64,000 bases of DNA from Bowmanella denitrificans. GTDB lineage: Bacteria; Pseudomonadota; Gammaproteobacteria; Enterobacterales; Alteromonadaceae. The translations under genes and the position numbers were made by a program. The stretch spans positions 62,001 through 126,000 of the forward strand of contig NZ_PEBU01000004.1 in NCBI RefSeq assembly GCF_002887595.1, given 5' to 3'. A model generated the notes under the pieces. It ran no database searches. It had not been told where the DNA came from and saw only the letters and a program-made list of their open reading frames with translations. This document shows, piece after piece, positions 44,492 through 53,641 of this stretch; positions within the stretch are counted from its first letter, which is position 1; each line of letters begins with the position of its first letter.

Positions 44492-46861
44492 TTATTCACC
44501 TGGAATCAACCTGAGCTGATAACGCGTTGCTTGCGGCAACAGTCCGGTGGGCTGACCACTGCGCCAGGCTTCGTGACCCACACCAAAATAGGGGGACAGG
44601 GGATGACCAGCCTGACTTGAAGGCATATGGAATATGGCCTTGTCCTCATGACCCGGGGCCACTACCAAACGCTGGGAAGCACCAGAACTGCTTTGCGCTA
44701 CTCTTGGCATAAAGGAGTCGCCAGCCAGCGGTCGCTTAGGCATATCGGTAAGCTCACCGAGCAGTGGTACAAAGGCACTCATGGGGTGGCGAATATCCAC
44801 GGCATTGAACTGACCCCAGGTCAGTGTGCGCCAGTCACCAAAGTCTTTATCCAGCTTGGCCAGACTGTCGGTCAGCGCGGCATTAAACAACTCCGTCCAA
44901 CTGTCATAATCACTGGGTAGCAGGTTCTGCGGTTGCTGGCTCACCATCAGCCACAGCGGGGCTTCCATCTGATTGCGCACCGCATTGAAGTTAAAACGCG
45001 GCGAATGTGCCTGCATCAGGCGGTTGAGGTCCTGGAACACTTTATCGCGCAGGTTTAACCGAAACTGGCGCACCAACAGGTAGCCAAGGTCATCTTCTGC
45101 CGCGCTGGCTGTCCAGTTTTGCAGGGCTTCGATAACCAGTGCTTTTTGCGGATGCTGACTGGCTGGCAGAACGGTTTTAAGCATAAAGTCATGCCAGGGG
45201 GTTAAAAATACCGCGCGGTTATCCAACTGGATATCCAGCAGGTCTTGTTCATTAAAGCTATCCTTGGCGAATAAATCGTCACGAATTTGCTGGTTGCGGG
45301 CGCCCAATGCATAGCCACCATCGCCGATTTTATCGTACATCTGCCCGCCAACCACACGCGCGTTGGCGGTCCACAGACGATGGTTAGCAGGATTAATAAC
45401 TCGCGGATAATCGTTGGATTCCAGGTAACCGGACCAGCCAGCACTGCCGTCGCTCCAGTCGGCAATATAGCGGCTGTCAAAACCAAAACGCACGGGCATA
45501 GGACCGGCAATAGTCCAGCCGATATTGCCCTGACTGTCAGCCATCATGAGATTCTGGGCCGGGATGCCCATGGTATTACCGACATCTGCGCCTTGTTCCA
45601 CGGTGTGTGCCAGTTCCAGACCAATCAGACTCATATTGGCGCCTTGCTGGTCATGGGCTACCCAGCGCAGTGCCAGCGGATTGCCGTCTTCATCTTCAGA
45701 GACCACTGGTCCCCAGATGGTCTCTTTAACCTGAATTGTTTCTGTTGGCGCACCTTTAATATCGATTTGCTGGCTGACAAAAGTAAAGGGTTGATAGCCC
45801 GCCGGGGTCAGATATTGATCGCCGTTTTCATTCAGTTTCAGCCGTATCAGATCGCTCCAGTCACCATAGCTATTGGTAAACCCCCAGGCCAGCTTACCAT
45901 TACTGCCAACCACCATTAGTGGGGTGCCGGGCAGGGTAACGCCTGTTACCTGGTGCTGTTGACCATCCTGTTGCCAGTTAAATTGTGCCTTAAACCAGAT
46001 ATTGGGCACGCGCAGCCCAAGGTGCATGTCGTCCGCCAGGATCCCGGCCTGATAAGGACTCAACGCGCCGCCCACAGCCCAGTTGTTACTGCCAATCGTT
46101 CGGTCTTCGGGGCGGTCGTCGAGCATCACTAATTCCTTATTCTGTGATGTCGGCCAGCCTGAAGTCGGAAGCGGGTTTGTTGCCAGTATGCTGCCGTCGA
46201 TAGGCGCATCCCACTGGCTGCCAGGGGGATGTAAAAAGGCGTAAAGGTCTTCGGGAAGGTAAGACTTCATCAGTGTCAGACTGAGATCTCGCCGGCCATC
46301 ATGGTGTTGTAAATCCAGATACATACTATACAGGGCCAGCATTGTGTCACTGGGCTGCCAGGGCTCAGGTTCTGCTCCCAGCAGATAATATTCAAATGAA
46401 CGTGCTGCCAGTGCTTCCAGCCCCTGGTTTACGCCATGAGTATAGGCTTCGATGACTTCTCTGTGCTGGGCAGGCATGGTTTGCAAAGCTAGTTGCGCTC
46501 TGTCTCTGAAGCGGTGCAGACGGATTTCTTTGTCCCGCTTCAGTGCCGCGGCACCGAACAAGCCGGATAACTCGCCAGCGGAGTTGCGCCTGAGCAGATC
46601 CATCTGGAAGAAGCGTTCCTGAGAGTGTACAAAGCCCACCGCATGGGCGAGATCCTGACGGCTGTGCGCCGTAAATACCGCCATGCCGCCTGCATCACGC
46701 ATAACATCAACGGTCTGGCTAAGACCTGGCAGTGCCTGTTCTCCATCCAGTTTTGGCAGACTGGCACGCAGTAGCAAATAGGCGCTCAGTAACATAATAA
46801 TCAACAGAGCTGTAAGGCCCAGTAACAACGATTTGAGTAGTTTGGTTTTGGCAGCGGGCAT
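44492..46861 (-). CDS. Penicillin acylase family Ntn hydrolase
   Basis: A 789-residue exported protein. It has an N-terminal membrane/signal helix (LLLGLTALLIIMLLSAYLLL), an alpha subunit region, and the autocatalytic site GSNNWAVGG near residue 260, where the Ser becomes the N-terminal nucleophile of the beta chain. The beta chain has the expected motifs (DDMHLGLRVPNIWFKAQ; PGTPLMVVGSNGKLAWGFTNSYGDWSDL). Relatives cut penicillins, acyl-homoserine lactones or other amides; which applies here is unclear. ATG 46861 has AAGGAG 7 bases before it. It is monocistronic. Confidence 0.9.
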   Translation of the reverse strand: MPAAKTKLLKSLLLGLTALLIIMLLSAYLLLRASLPKLDGEQALPGLSQTVDVMRDAGGMAVFTAHSRQDLAHAVGFVHSQERFFQMDLLRRNSAGELSGLFGAAALKRDKEIRLHRFRDRAQLALQTMPAQHREVIEAYTHGVNQGLEALAARSFEYYLLGAEPEPWQPSDTMLALYSMYLDLQHHDGRRDLSLTLMKSYLPEDLYAFLHPPGSQWDAPIDGSILATNPLPTSGWPTSQNKELVMLDDRPEDRTIGSNNWAVGGALSPYQAGILADDMHLGLRVPNIWFKAQFNWQQDGQQHQVTGVTLPGTPLMVVGSNGKLAWGFTNSYGDWSDLIRLKLNENGDQYLTPAGYQPFTFVSQQIDIKGAPTETIQVKETIWGPVVSEDEDGNPLALRWVAHDQQGANMSLIGLELAHTVEQGADVGNTMGIPAQNLMMADSQGNIGWTIAGPMPVRFGFDSRYIADWSDGSAGWSGYLESNDYPRVINPANHRLWTANARVVGGQMYDKIGDGGYALGARNQQIRDDLFAKDSFNEQDLLDIQLDNRAVFLTPWHDFMLKTVLPASQHPQKALVIEALQNWTASAAEDDLGYLLVRQFRLNLRDKVFQDLNRLMQAHSPRFNFNAVRNQMEAPLWLMVSQQPQNLLPSDYDSWTELFNAALTDSLAKLDKDFGDWRTLTWGQFNAVDIRHPMSAFVPLLGELTDMPKRPLAGDSFMPRVAQSSSGASQRLVVAPGHEDKAIFHMPSSQAGHPLSPYFGVGHEAWRSGQPTGLLPQATRYQLRLIPGE

Positions 46862-47068
46862 GGCGCAACTCCTTGTTTTTGGAACCATAGTACGGTGATA
46901 GTCAGACAAAGAGAAGAGGTCGGATTAGATTGCTGCTTTGCCGCCGCATTCCAGAAAACGTGCCAGAGCAGAAAATGCCAGACAACCTGTAGAAGGCGCT
47001 AAGGAGATGGCCAAGATAAAACGCAAAGCACGTTGCCACCTTGGTAACTCGCAGGTAAACAACGATAA

Positions 47069-47126
47069 GGGAGTGTGTATCTGTGTCCGTCCTTGGACAA
47101 CTTGCCGCGGGTACGCGGCTTTTGTT
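47069..47126 (+). ncRNA. Candidate small RNA with intrinsic terminator
   Basis: A plus-strand terminator lies in a gap where both flanking genes are on the minus strand. About 45 bases before it is a promoter-like TTGCCA, 17 bases, TAAACA (47033-47061). The RNA would be about 58 bases with a hairpin TGTCC/GGACA (47084-47099) and the terminator. The -10 box is weak, so the start is uncertain. Confidence 0.35.
47104..47126 (+). terminator. Plus-strand intrinsic terminator without a gene
   Basis: An all-GC 6 bp stem GCCGCG/CGCGGC with the tetraloop GGTA is followed by TTTTGTT on the plus strand only; on the minus strand the hairpin is followed by AAGTTG. Confidence 0.65.
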
Positions 47127-47128
47127 GA

Positions 47129-47926
47129 TTAGTGGCCCAGCAACGAGCTGAGTAACTTGCGAACCTCTGCCGATTCAAATGGCTTATCACATAAGGCATT
47201 GACCCCGGTTTGCTGAATATTACTCATATGGGCGCTATTGGCCTCAGAGGTCACCATAATAATGGGGATATGTGCCGTATCCGGGTTATAACGCACAAAC
47301 TCTGACAGCTCGCGGCCGTCCATTTCCGGCATATTGTAGTCTGTGACCAGCAGATCGAAGGCATGATCTTTCAGGAAGGTCAGTGCCATGGCACCGTTTT
47401 CGGCTTCGGTAATCTTCTTCAGCCCCATATTTTCCAGCACGCGGCGAATATGATTACGGGCCATACGGCTGTCATCCACCAGCAGGACTCGCACTTCGTT
47501 GATATCAAACAGCTCGAGTTCAAGCTCTTCAGCGTTGATTAAATCCAGTGTGGCATTCAGGGCGCGGGACAAATGCAGGGGTTCAAAAGGTTTGGGCAGA
47601 ATGGCTACCACGCCGGCTTGCTTGAATTCTTCCAGTTTGGCCGGACGGAACTCGCTGGATACCAGCATAAAGGCCACGGCGGCGGTTTTTTCATCCTGCT
47701 TTATGGTTTTCAGCAAATCCAGGCCGGTGCCGTCTTCGAAGTACATGGCGCTGACGACCAGGTCGACCCCATGCTTATGGATAACGTCTAAAGCGGATTG
47801 CACATTACCGGCGGTCTCTACCCGGCCTATTTGTTCCTTGGCCAGCATGGCACCGATGATCTTACGCTGGGTATCGGAAGGTTCAACCAGCAGAATGGTC
47901 AGCTCGCTGCGGGAAATATGTTCCAT
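47129..47926 (-). CDS. Protein with two receiver domains, the first degenerate
   Basis: A 265-residue cytoplasmic protein made only of two CheY-like receivers. In REC1 (about 9-125) the phosphorylated Asp is missing: LVVSAMYFEDGTG has Ala where Asp is expected, while the Lys (PKPFEP) remains. REC2 (about 145-265) is complete: LVDDSRM, LLVTDYNMPEMDG with Asp, IMVTSE and CDKPF. There is no output domain, so it should act by protein contact, like CheY or a phosphorelay part. No histidine kinase is adjacent. Confidence 0.9.
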   Translation of the reverse strand: MEHISRSELTILLVEPSDTQRKIIGAMLAKEQIGRVETAGNVQSALDVIHKHGVDLVVSAMYFEDGTGLDLLKTIKQDEKTAAVAFMLVSSEFRPAKLEEFKQAGVVAILPKPFEPLHLSRALNATLDLINAEELELELFDINEVRVLLVDDSRMARNHIRRVLENMGLKKITEAENGAMALTFLKDHAFDLLVTDYNMPEMDGRELSEFVRYNPDTAHIPIIMVTSEANSAHMSNIQQTGVNALCDKPFESAEVRKLLSSLLGH

Positions 47927-47963
47927 TGGGGATCCTCAATGAGATAGTCTTGACGATTGGGCC

Positions 47964-48284
47964 TCAGCCTCCGGCAAGCTTAACCTGAAAGCCTTTCTTT
48001 TCAAGTAAAGCTTTAATCTTGTCGCGATTGTCACCCTGAATTTCAATGACCCCGTCTTTTATGGTACCGCCGGTACCACAGACTTTTTTTAAATCGCTGC
48101 AAAGCTGCTTGAGCTGCGTATCGTCCATCAGCATGCCATATACCGTGGTCACGCCTTTACCTTTGCGCCCTTTGGTTTCACGTTTAATGCGAATGATGCC
48201 ATCCCCTTTAGGAGCAGGTTTGGCAGGCTCAGTCTGCTGAATACGGCCGGTGCCGGTAGAATAAACCAGTGGATTGTCACTCAT
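47964..48284 (-). CDS. yciH: SUI1/YciH family translation factor
   Basis: A 106-residue protein with the SUI1 fold: IRIKRETKGRKGKGVTTVYG, CSDLKKVCGTGGTIKDGVIEIQGD and the final KALLEKKGFQVKLAGG. The family resembles eukaryotic eIF1 and, in E. coli, affects initiation fidelity and translation in stress. An excellent fit in length. It is 37 bases upstream (in minus-strand sense) of the double receiver gene and may be in one transcript with it. Confidence 0.93.
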   Translation of the reverse strand: MSDNPLVYSTGTGRIQQTEPAKPAPKGDGIIRIKRETKGRKGKGVTTVYGMLMDDTQLKQLCSDLKKVCGTGGTIKDGVIEIQGDNRDKIKALLEKKGFQVKLAGG

Positions 48285-48378
48285 AAGATGACCCGTTTTT
48301 TAATCGATGCCGGGATCTTACCCAACTGGCCCCGTTTTGCCCAGACGCTTGATGGCAGGTAAAGCAGGGCAGGTTGCT

Positions 48379-48407
48379 TTGGCAGTACCTTGGCTCTGGG
48401 CTAGAAT
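48379..48407 (+). promoter_or_regulatory. Promoter of the GNAT gene
   Basis: TTGGCA, 17 bases, TAGAAT, each box matching 5 of 6 consensus bases, lies about 40 bases before the start. Confidence 0.65.
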
Positions 48408-48445
48408 GCGATTCGATTTTAGTTGGCAATAAGGCAGGACTTTTG

Positions 48446-48898
48446 ATGCAGGATATTCTACTTCGCCAGGCAGTCGCGTCAGATCTGGAGGCGTTAACCC
48501 AGTTTAATCAGGCCATGGCCCTTGAAACCGAGAACAAAACGCTTGATGAAAACACCTTGCGCCAGGGGGTGAATGGCATACTTCGCCATCCGCAGTTTGG
48601 CTTTTATCTGGTGGCCGAGAAAGGCGGTGAAATTGTCGGTAGTCTGGCGGTCACTTATGAATGGAGTGACTGGCGAAACAGCCTGTTTTGGTGGATCCAA
48701 AGTGTTTATGTATTGCCGGCGCACCGTCGTCAGGGCATTTATTCTGCACTCTACACTAAGGCAAAGGCGCTAGCGGCAGAGCAGGGCAACGTATGTGGCT
48801 TTCGCTTGTATGTGGAGAAAGATAACCTGGCCGCCCAGGCAACCTATCAGCATTTGGGTATGCAGGAATGCCAGTATTTTATGTACCAGAGCAAGTGA
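48446..48898 (+). CDS. GNAT N-acetyltransferase
   Basis: A 150-residue GNAT enzyme: LLRQAVASDLEALTQFNQAMA at the start, WWIQSVYVLPAHRRQGIYSALYTKAKALAAEQG as the acetyl-CoA binding motif A, and FRLYVEKDNLAAQATYQHLGMQ as motif B. The start at ATG 48446 (MQDILLRQ) is preceded by AGGA and follows a good promoter; the 24 extra open codons upstream overlap that promoter. The acceptor is unknown. It is monocistronic. Confidence 0.87.
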   Translation: MQDILLRQAVASDLEALTQFNQAMALETENKTLDENTLRQGVNGILRHPQFGFYLVAEKGGEIVGSLAVTYEWSDWRNSLFWWIQSVYVLPAHRRQGIYSALYTKAKALAAEQGNVCGFRLYVEKDNLAAQATYQHLGMQECQYFMYQSK

Positions 48899-48952
48899 AG
48901 ACCATGCCGCTATTTCGTTAAATGACAGGCATGCTGCGACGGTCAGATAAGG

Positions 48953-48982
48953 TTGTTATTGAGAATGGTTCTCAAAAATAAT
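48953..48982 (+). promoter_or_regulatory. Fur-boxed promoter of fbpABC
   Basis: The inverted repeat TTGAGAATGGTTCTCAA (48959-48975) fits the Fur 7-1-7 pattern. It fills the spacer between TTGTTA (48953-48958) and AATAAT (48977-48982). Iron-loaded Fur would block RNA polymerase there. Confidence 0.75.
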
Positions 48983-49037
48983 AAAGTGGCGGCCGTGTCA
49001 GGGGCATGCCGCCCCAATTCAAATTTAAGGGAACATC

Positions 49038-50051
49038 ATGCTAAAACCTGTTGCTGCTCTAATTCTTGGTCTGTCAGCTCTGGCGCCGGTGCAAGCCGCC
49101 GAGGAAGTGAATGTCTATTCTGCGCGCAAGGAAGCGCTGATTAAGCCGGTTCTGGACAAGTTTACTGCCCAAACCGGGATTAAAGTGAATCTGATCACGG
49201 GAAATGCCGACACCCTGTTGTCACGTATTGCCACAGAAGGTCAGTTTAGTCCGGCTGATATATTGGTCACTACCGATGTGGGCCGCCTGCAATGGGCAAA
49301 AGAATCGAATCTGCTGCAAAGTGTGCAATCTGATGAGATCAAAGGCCTGGTACCACAAAATCTGCGTGACCAAAACAATCAGTGGTTTGCCCTAACATTG
49401 CGGGCGCGTCCGGTAATGTATGCTATCGACCGGGTTAAGCCTGAAGAATTAGGACGTCTGGAAGACCTGACCGACGCCAAGTGGAAAGGACGCATCTGTG
49501 TGCGTTCTTCCAGCAATATTTATAACCAGTCCATGGTTTCCGCCCTGATGGAACAAATTGGCGAGCAGGCCACATTGGCATGGGCCAAGGGCCTGGTGAA
49601 AAATTTTGCCCGTCCACCCAAAGGCGGAGACCGCGACCAGATTAAAGCAGTGGCCGCCGGTCAATGTGATATCGCCATTGCTAATACTTACTATCTGATT
49701 GGCATGCTGGGGGATGCGGATCAGTCTCAGGTGGATGCCGCTAAAAAAGTCGCGGTTTTTTGGCCTAACCAGCAGGACCGTGGTACCCATGTGAATATCT
49801 CCGGGGCTGGCGTAACCAAATATGCTCCGAATGCTGAAAATGCCAAGGCGCTATTAAGCTTTATGCTCAACAAAGAGTCGCAGCAATGGTATGCAGAGCA
49901 CAATGGCGAGTATCCGGTGCGTCAAGACGTTGAGATCAGCGACAGCCTGAAGGCGTTAGGCAAATTCAAAGCCGAGTCTATCCCCCTTGAGAAAGTGGGT
50001 GCCCGTAACGCTGACGCGCTGATGCTGATGAATAAAGCGGGCTGGAAGTAA
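49038..50051 (+). CDS. fbpA: Ferric iron ABC transporter, periplasmic binding protein
   Basis: A 337-residue FbpA/IdiA-type protein. Signal peptide 1-20 (cut at VQAAEEVNVY). Mature parts include VNVYSARKEALIKPVLDKF, LITGNADTLLSRI, and the paired tyrosines in ANTYYLIGML that bind Fe(III) in this family. ATG 49038 has AAGGGAA. It leads the fbpABC operon under the Fur box and hands iron to the permease. Confidence 0.94.
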   Translation: MLKPVAALILGLSALAPVQAAEEVNVYSARKEALIKPVLDKFTAQTGIKVNLITGNADTLLSRIATEGQFSPADILVTTDVGRLQWAKESNLLQSVQSDEIKGLVPQNLRDQNNQWFALTLRARPVMYAIDRVKPEELGRLEDLTDAKWKGRICVRSSSNIYNQSMVSALMEQIGEQATLAWAKGLVKNFARPPKGGDRDQIKAVAAGQCDIAIANTYYLIGMLGDADQSQVDAAKKVAVFWPNQQDRGTHVNISGAGVTKYAPNAENAKALLSFMLNKESQQWYAEHNGEYPVRQDVEISDSLKALGKFKAESIPLEKVGARNADALMLMNKAGWK

Positions 50052-50108
50052 GCAAAAAAATACGGATAATGCGCTGCGTTTGCGCATTTTCACAAAACGG
50101 GAATAGGT

Positions 50109-51752
50109 TTGACGAAACTGAATTTGAAGGGCCTGCTGGGTGGGTGGCGACTTGCTACCTTGCTACCTGCTATGCTGCTGGCTCTGCCTATTCTGTTGGT
50201 GCTGTTGAGCTTGAGCCAACCACAGTGGCTAATCTGGCAGCATCTGGCCGAAACGGTATTGGCCGACTATTTATTCAACAGCCTGGTGCTGGCATTTTCT
50301 GTTGGGCTGGGAGCCATGCTGCTGGGTACCAGCCTGGCCTGGTGCTGCCACCACTATCAGTTTTGGGGCCGTACCTGGTTTGAGTGGCTGTTGCTGCTTC
50401 CTCTGGCCATTCCGGCCTATATTATTGCCTATAGCTATACCGGGCTGTTGGACTTTGCCGGTCCTCTGCAAAGTACCCTTCGTGAGGCCACAGGTTGGGG
50501 GTATGGTGATTACTGGTTTCCGGAAGTCCGCTCCCTGGCTGGCGCTGTCTTGATGCTGGTACTAGTGCTTTATCCTTATGTCTTTATGTTGGCCAGAAAT
50601 GCTTTTCGTGACCAGTCTAAGAGCTTATTGGAAGCCAGTCGTAGCCTGGGCCTGACGCCTTCAGGGTACTTTTTTAAAGTGGCAGTACCCATGGCCAGAC
50701 CCGCCATTATGAGCGGCACCGCCCTGGCCATGATGGAGGCATTTGCGGATTTTGGCACGGTGGAATACTTTGGGGTCAATACGTTCACCACGGGTATCTA
50801 TCGTACCTGGTTTGGTATGGGCAACCCGATGGCTGCAGCGCAGTTATCTGCCTTGCTGACCTTATTTGTTTTGCTGTTGGTACTGTGGGAACAATATGCC
50901 AGACGACGGATACAGTATTTTTATCAGGGCCATAAGCATCAGTCTCAACAGGCTGTTGTACCGCCTATCTGGCTAAATCTGCTGTTATGGCTGTTTTGTG
51001 CGCTGGTGTTGAGTCTGGGCTTTTTAATACCAGTAGGGATGCTGCTGCACTGGGCCTTGCTGGTGGGGACTGAGCAGTTAAACAGCCATTTCTGGCAACT
51101 GGCGTGGAACAGTTTTTCCCTGGCACTGAGCGCCGCCCTGATCATTCTATTACTGGCTATGTTATTTGCTTACGCCAGACGCCTGAAGCGGGACCCTATG
51201 GTTGCGTCAATGGTGGGACTGGCAAAACTGGGCTATGCCGTACCCGGTACTGTTATCGCCGTTGGTACTATGCTGCCGCTGGCCTGGTTTGACAAATCCG
51301 TGGATGGCCTGATGCAGGCCTGGTTCGGCATCAGTACCGGCTTATTGCTTTCCGGCACCCTGTTTGCTTTGCTATTGGCTTATACGGTGCGCTTTCTGGC
51401 CGTGTCTCTGCATCAGGTACAAAGCGGGCTGGAGCGCGTCAAACCCGGTATGGATCAAGCCGGGCGCAGTTTAGGTCTGAATCCTTTTGGCGTGCTGACC
51501 CGGGTACATCTGCCTATGCTTAAAGCCAGTTTGTTAAGTGCGCTGCTGCTGGTATTTGTGGATGTGTTAAAGGAACTGCCTGCCACTTTAATTTTACGCC
51601 CATTTAATTTTGATACCCTGGCCATTCGCACTTACGAGCTGGCCTCCGATGAGCGTTTATCCGATGCCGCCTTGCCAGCTCTGCTGATATTGTTCGCCGG
51701 GTTGCTGCCAGTGATACTGCTGGCCACAGCCATCAATAAGGAGTCAACCTGA
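50109..51752 (+). CDS. fbpB: Ferric iron ABC transporter, permease
   Basis: A 547-residue permease made of two fused transport domains with about 12 helices. Each half carries the EAA-type loop: EASRSLGLTPSGYFFKVAVPMARP and QAGRSLGLNPFGVLTRVHLPMLK. It starts at TTG 50109 with an AGG shortly before it; no ATG in frame is better. The stop overlaps the fbpC start (TGATG). Confidence 0.93.
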   Translation: MTKLNLKGLLGGWRLATLLPAMLLALPILLVLLSLSQPQWLIWQHLAETVLADYLFNSLVLAFSVGLGAMLLGTSLAWCCHHYQFWGRTWFEWLLLLPLAIPAYIIAYSYTGLLDFAGPLQSTLREATGWGYGDYWFPEVRSLAGAVLMLVLVLYPYVFMLARNAFRDQSKSLLEASRSLGLTPSGYFFKVAVPMARPAIMSGTALAMMEAFADFGTVEYFGVNTFTTGIYRTWFGMGNPMAAAQLSALLTLFVLLLVLWEQYARRRIQYFYQGHKHQSQQAVVPPIWLNLLLWLFCALVLSLGFLIPVGMLLHWALLVGTEQLNSHFWQLAWNSFSLALSAALIILLLAMLFAYARRLKRDPMVASMVGLAKLGYAVPGTVIAVGTMLPLAWFDKSVDGLMQAWFGISTGLLLSGTLFALLLAYTVRFLAVSLHQVQSGLERVKPGMDQAGRSLGLNPFGVLTRVHLPMLKASLLSALLLVFVDVLKELPATLILRPFNFDTLAIRTYELASDERLSDAALPALLILFAGLLPVILLATAINKEST

Positions 51753-52807
51753 TGCTAGCCCTGAATAATCTTGCCGTGGCCTACCATCGCCGCGTGGTGG
51801 TTGAGCATATGAGTCTGGCTCTGGCCAAAGGTGAGATAGGCTGTCTGCTGGGGGCTTCTGGTTGCGGTAAAACCTCAGTGCTGAGGGCCATCGCCGGTTT
51901 TGAGCCAGCCTATGCCGGGGAAGTGCATTTGCATGGTGAAAAGGTCAGCAAAGCAGGCTACACCCTGGCACCAGAAAAACGCCGAATCGGCATGGTGTTT
52001 CAGGATTTCGCCCTGTTTCCACATTTAACCGTGGCGGAGAATATTGCTTTTGGCCTGCGCACATTACCCAAACGCACGCAGCAAGAGCGCGTTAACGAAT
52101 TGCTTGAGCTGGTGGAATTGCAGGCGCTGGGCGGACGCTACAGCCATGCGCTTTCCGGCGGCCAGCAGCAGCGGGTGGCTCTGGCCAGGGCGCTGGCAGC
52201 AAAGCCGGATTTGCTGCTAATGGATGAACCCTTTTCCAGCCTGGATACCGAGCTGCGCGAGAGCCTGGCCTGCCAAATCCGCGCTATCCTTAAGCGGCAG
52301 GACATCGCTGCGCTGCTGGTGACCCATGACAAAACCGAAGCCTTTACCATGGCAGACAAAATAGGTGTGATGGACAAAGGCAGACTGTTGCAATGGGATA
52401 AGCCGGTCACTCTGTTTGATCGGCCTGCTAGCATTGAAGTGGCTGAATTTATCAGTAAGGCGACACGTATCCGAGTGCAGCATTCCAAGCGGCAACGTAT
52501 TAGTGGCAGCATTGGCAACTGGCCTTTGCCGCAGCCATTAAGCGCTGCGCCTGATGCTGAATTGCACTTATTACTCAGGCCTCATCAGGTTAAACCTTGC
52601 GATGATGGCGCTTTGAAAGGAAAAGTCATACGTCAGGTTTTCCGTGGCAATGATTATTTGTGTGAAGTGGAGCTGGCTAATGGTGAGCAATTGTATTGTC
52701 AGGCTCCGCTGCATTTGAATCTGGCGGTAGGGCAGGAAATAGGCTTGTTGCTGGATCTGCAACAACCTTGGTTGTTTGATATTGCTACTGGGGCAAGGGT
52801 GGTTTAG
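51752..52807 (+). CDS. fbpC: Ferric iron ABC transporter, ATP-binding protein
   Basis: A 351-residue ATPase. Walker A is GASGCGKTS, the Q-loop is VFQDFALFPHLTVAENIAFGL, the signature LSGGQQQRVALARAL, Walker B LLLMDEPFSSLD, and the H-switch VTHDK. A TOBE-like C-terminal domain (about 245-350) follows. It powers FbpB and completes the fbpABC operon. Confidence 0.95.
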   Translation: MLALNNLAVAYHRRVVVEHMSLALAKGEIGCLLGASGCGKTSVLRAIAGFEPAYAGEVHLHGEKVSKAGYTLAPEKRRIGMVFQDFALFPHLTVAENIAFGLRTLPKRTQQERVNELLELVELQALGGRYSHALSGGQQQRVALARALAAKPDLLLMDEPFSSLDTELRESLACQIRAILKRQDIAALLVTHDKTEAFTMADKIGVMDKGRLLQWDKPVTLFDRPASIEVAEFISKATRIRVQHSKRQRISGSIGNWPLPQPLSAAPDAELHLLLRPHQVKPCDDGALKGKVIRQVFRGNDYLCEVELANGEQLYCQAPLHLNLAVGQEIGLLLDLQQPWLFDIATGARVV

Positions 52808-52809
52808 TC

Positions 52810-53592
52810 ATGACGTTAGGTCAGAATTTTTTATTGTTGCTGGGTTTACTGCTGTCCTCGCAGGTTCTTGCCTGGGGCGAAAAAGGCCACCGCACTGTGG
52901 CCCTGATCGCCTACCAACAGCTTAATGCGCAGACCCAGGCCAGGGTAGATGCGCTGCTGGCCCATAAAGGCTTTGCAGATATTGGCGATGCGTCGGTTTG
53001 GCCTGACAAGGTGCGCGAACAAAAATTACCTGAATATGCCCATACCGGCCCTTGGCACTATGTGAACCTGCCACGTGGTAGCAACGGCTTTGATATGCAG
53101 AGGGATTGCAGTCGTCCCTGTATAGTCAGTGCGCTGGCACAGATGTTGGAGCAATTAAGCAGTCACAGTCCGGATGCACAGGCTGAGGCTCTGGCGTTTG
53201 TGGTGCACTTGGTGGGTGATTTGCACCAACCTTTACATGTTAGTTTTGCTGATGATCGCGGCGGCAATGATCGTAAAGTGATGTTTGATGAAGAGCCAGT
53301 CAGCCTGCACTATTACTGGGATAGCCTGGTGCTTAAATCATTACCTCAATCTGATTTGCTCGCCGCACAGCTATTGGATGCCATGTCAACCGAGCAACGT
53401 CAAAACTGGCTGTCTGCTGACGTAAATCAGTGGCTGGCAGAATCCTATGCTATTACAGCCACCCTGTATCAAACCAATCCGGCCGTGATAGACCCGGTGG
53501 CAAATCAGCACTATCAACAGCAAGCCAAGCAAAGGATAGTTCAAGCCGGTCTCAGGCTGGCTTCGTTACTGAACAAATATCTGCCTGAATGA
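52810..53592 (+). CDS. S1/P1 nuclease
   Basis: A 260-residue secreted zinc nuclease. The signal peptide ends at VLA, so the mature protein starts with Trp (WGEKGHRTVALIAYQQL), the residue whose amino group binds zinc in this family. Further metal ligands lie in GDASVWPDKVRE, HTGPWHYVNLP, VHLVGDLHQPLHVSFADDRGGND and YYWDSLVL. It should degrade single-stranded DNA, RNA and 3'-nucleotides in the periplasm or outside. It starts 3 bases after fbpC and may be transcribed with it. Confidence 0.92.
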   Translation: MTLGQNFLLLLGLLLSSQVLAWGEKGHRTVALIAYQQLNAQTQARVDALLAHKGFADIGDASVWPDKVREQKLPEYAHTGPWHYVNLPRGSNGFDMQRDCSRPCIVSALAQMLEQLSSHSPDAQAEALAFVVHLVGDLHQPLHVSFADDRGGNDRKVMFDEEPVSLHYYWDSLVLKSLPQSDLLAAQLLDAMSTEQRQNWLSADVNQWLAESYAITATLYQTNPAVIDPVANQHYQQQAKQRIVQAGLRLASLLNKYLPE

Positions 53593-53641
53593 TCTTTTGC
53601 CTATCTGTGCCGTAACTAAGCCTATTTGGTTTTTGTTGGCT

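Noticed and set aside
45287-45919. A 210-codon plus-strand frame opposite the penicillin acylase gene
   Set aside because: No family resemblance and no start context; a shadow of a strong minus-strand gene.
46938-47132. A plus-strand small protein frame over the candidate small RNA
   Set aside because: The inner ATG directly abuts AAGGAG with no spacer, and the frame runs through the terminator hairpin into the neighbouring gene's stop.
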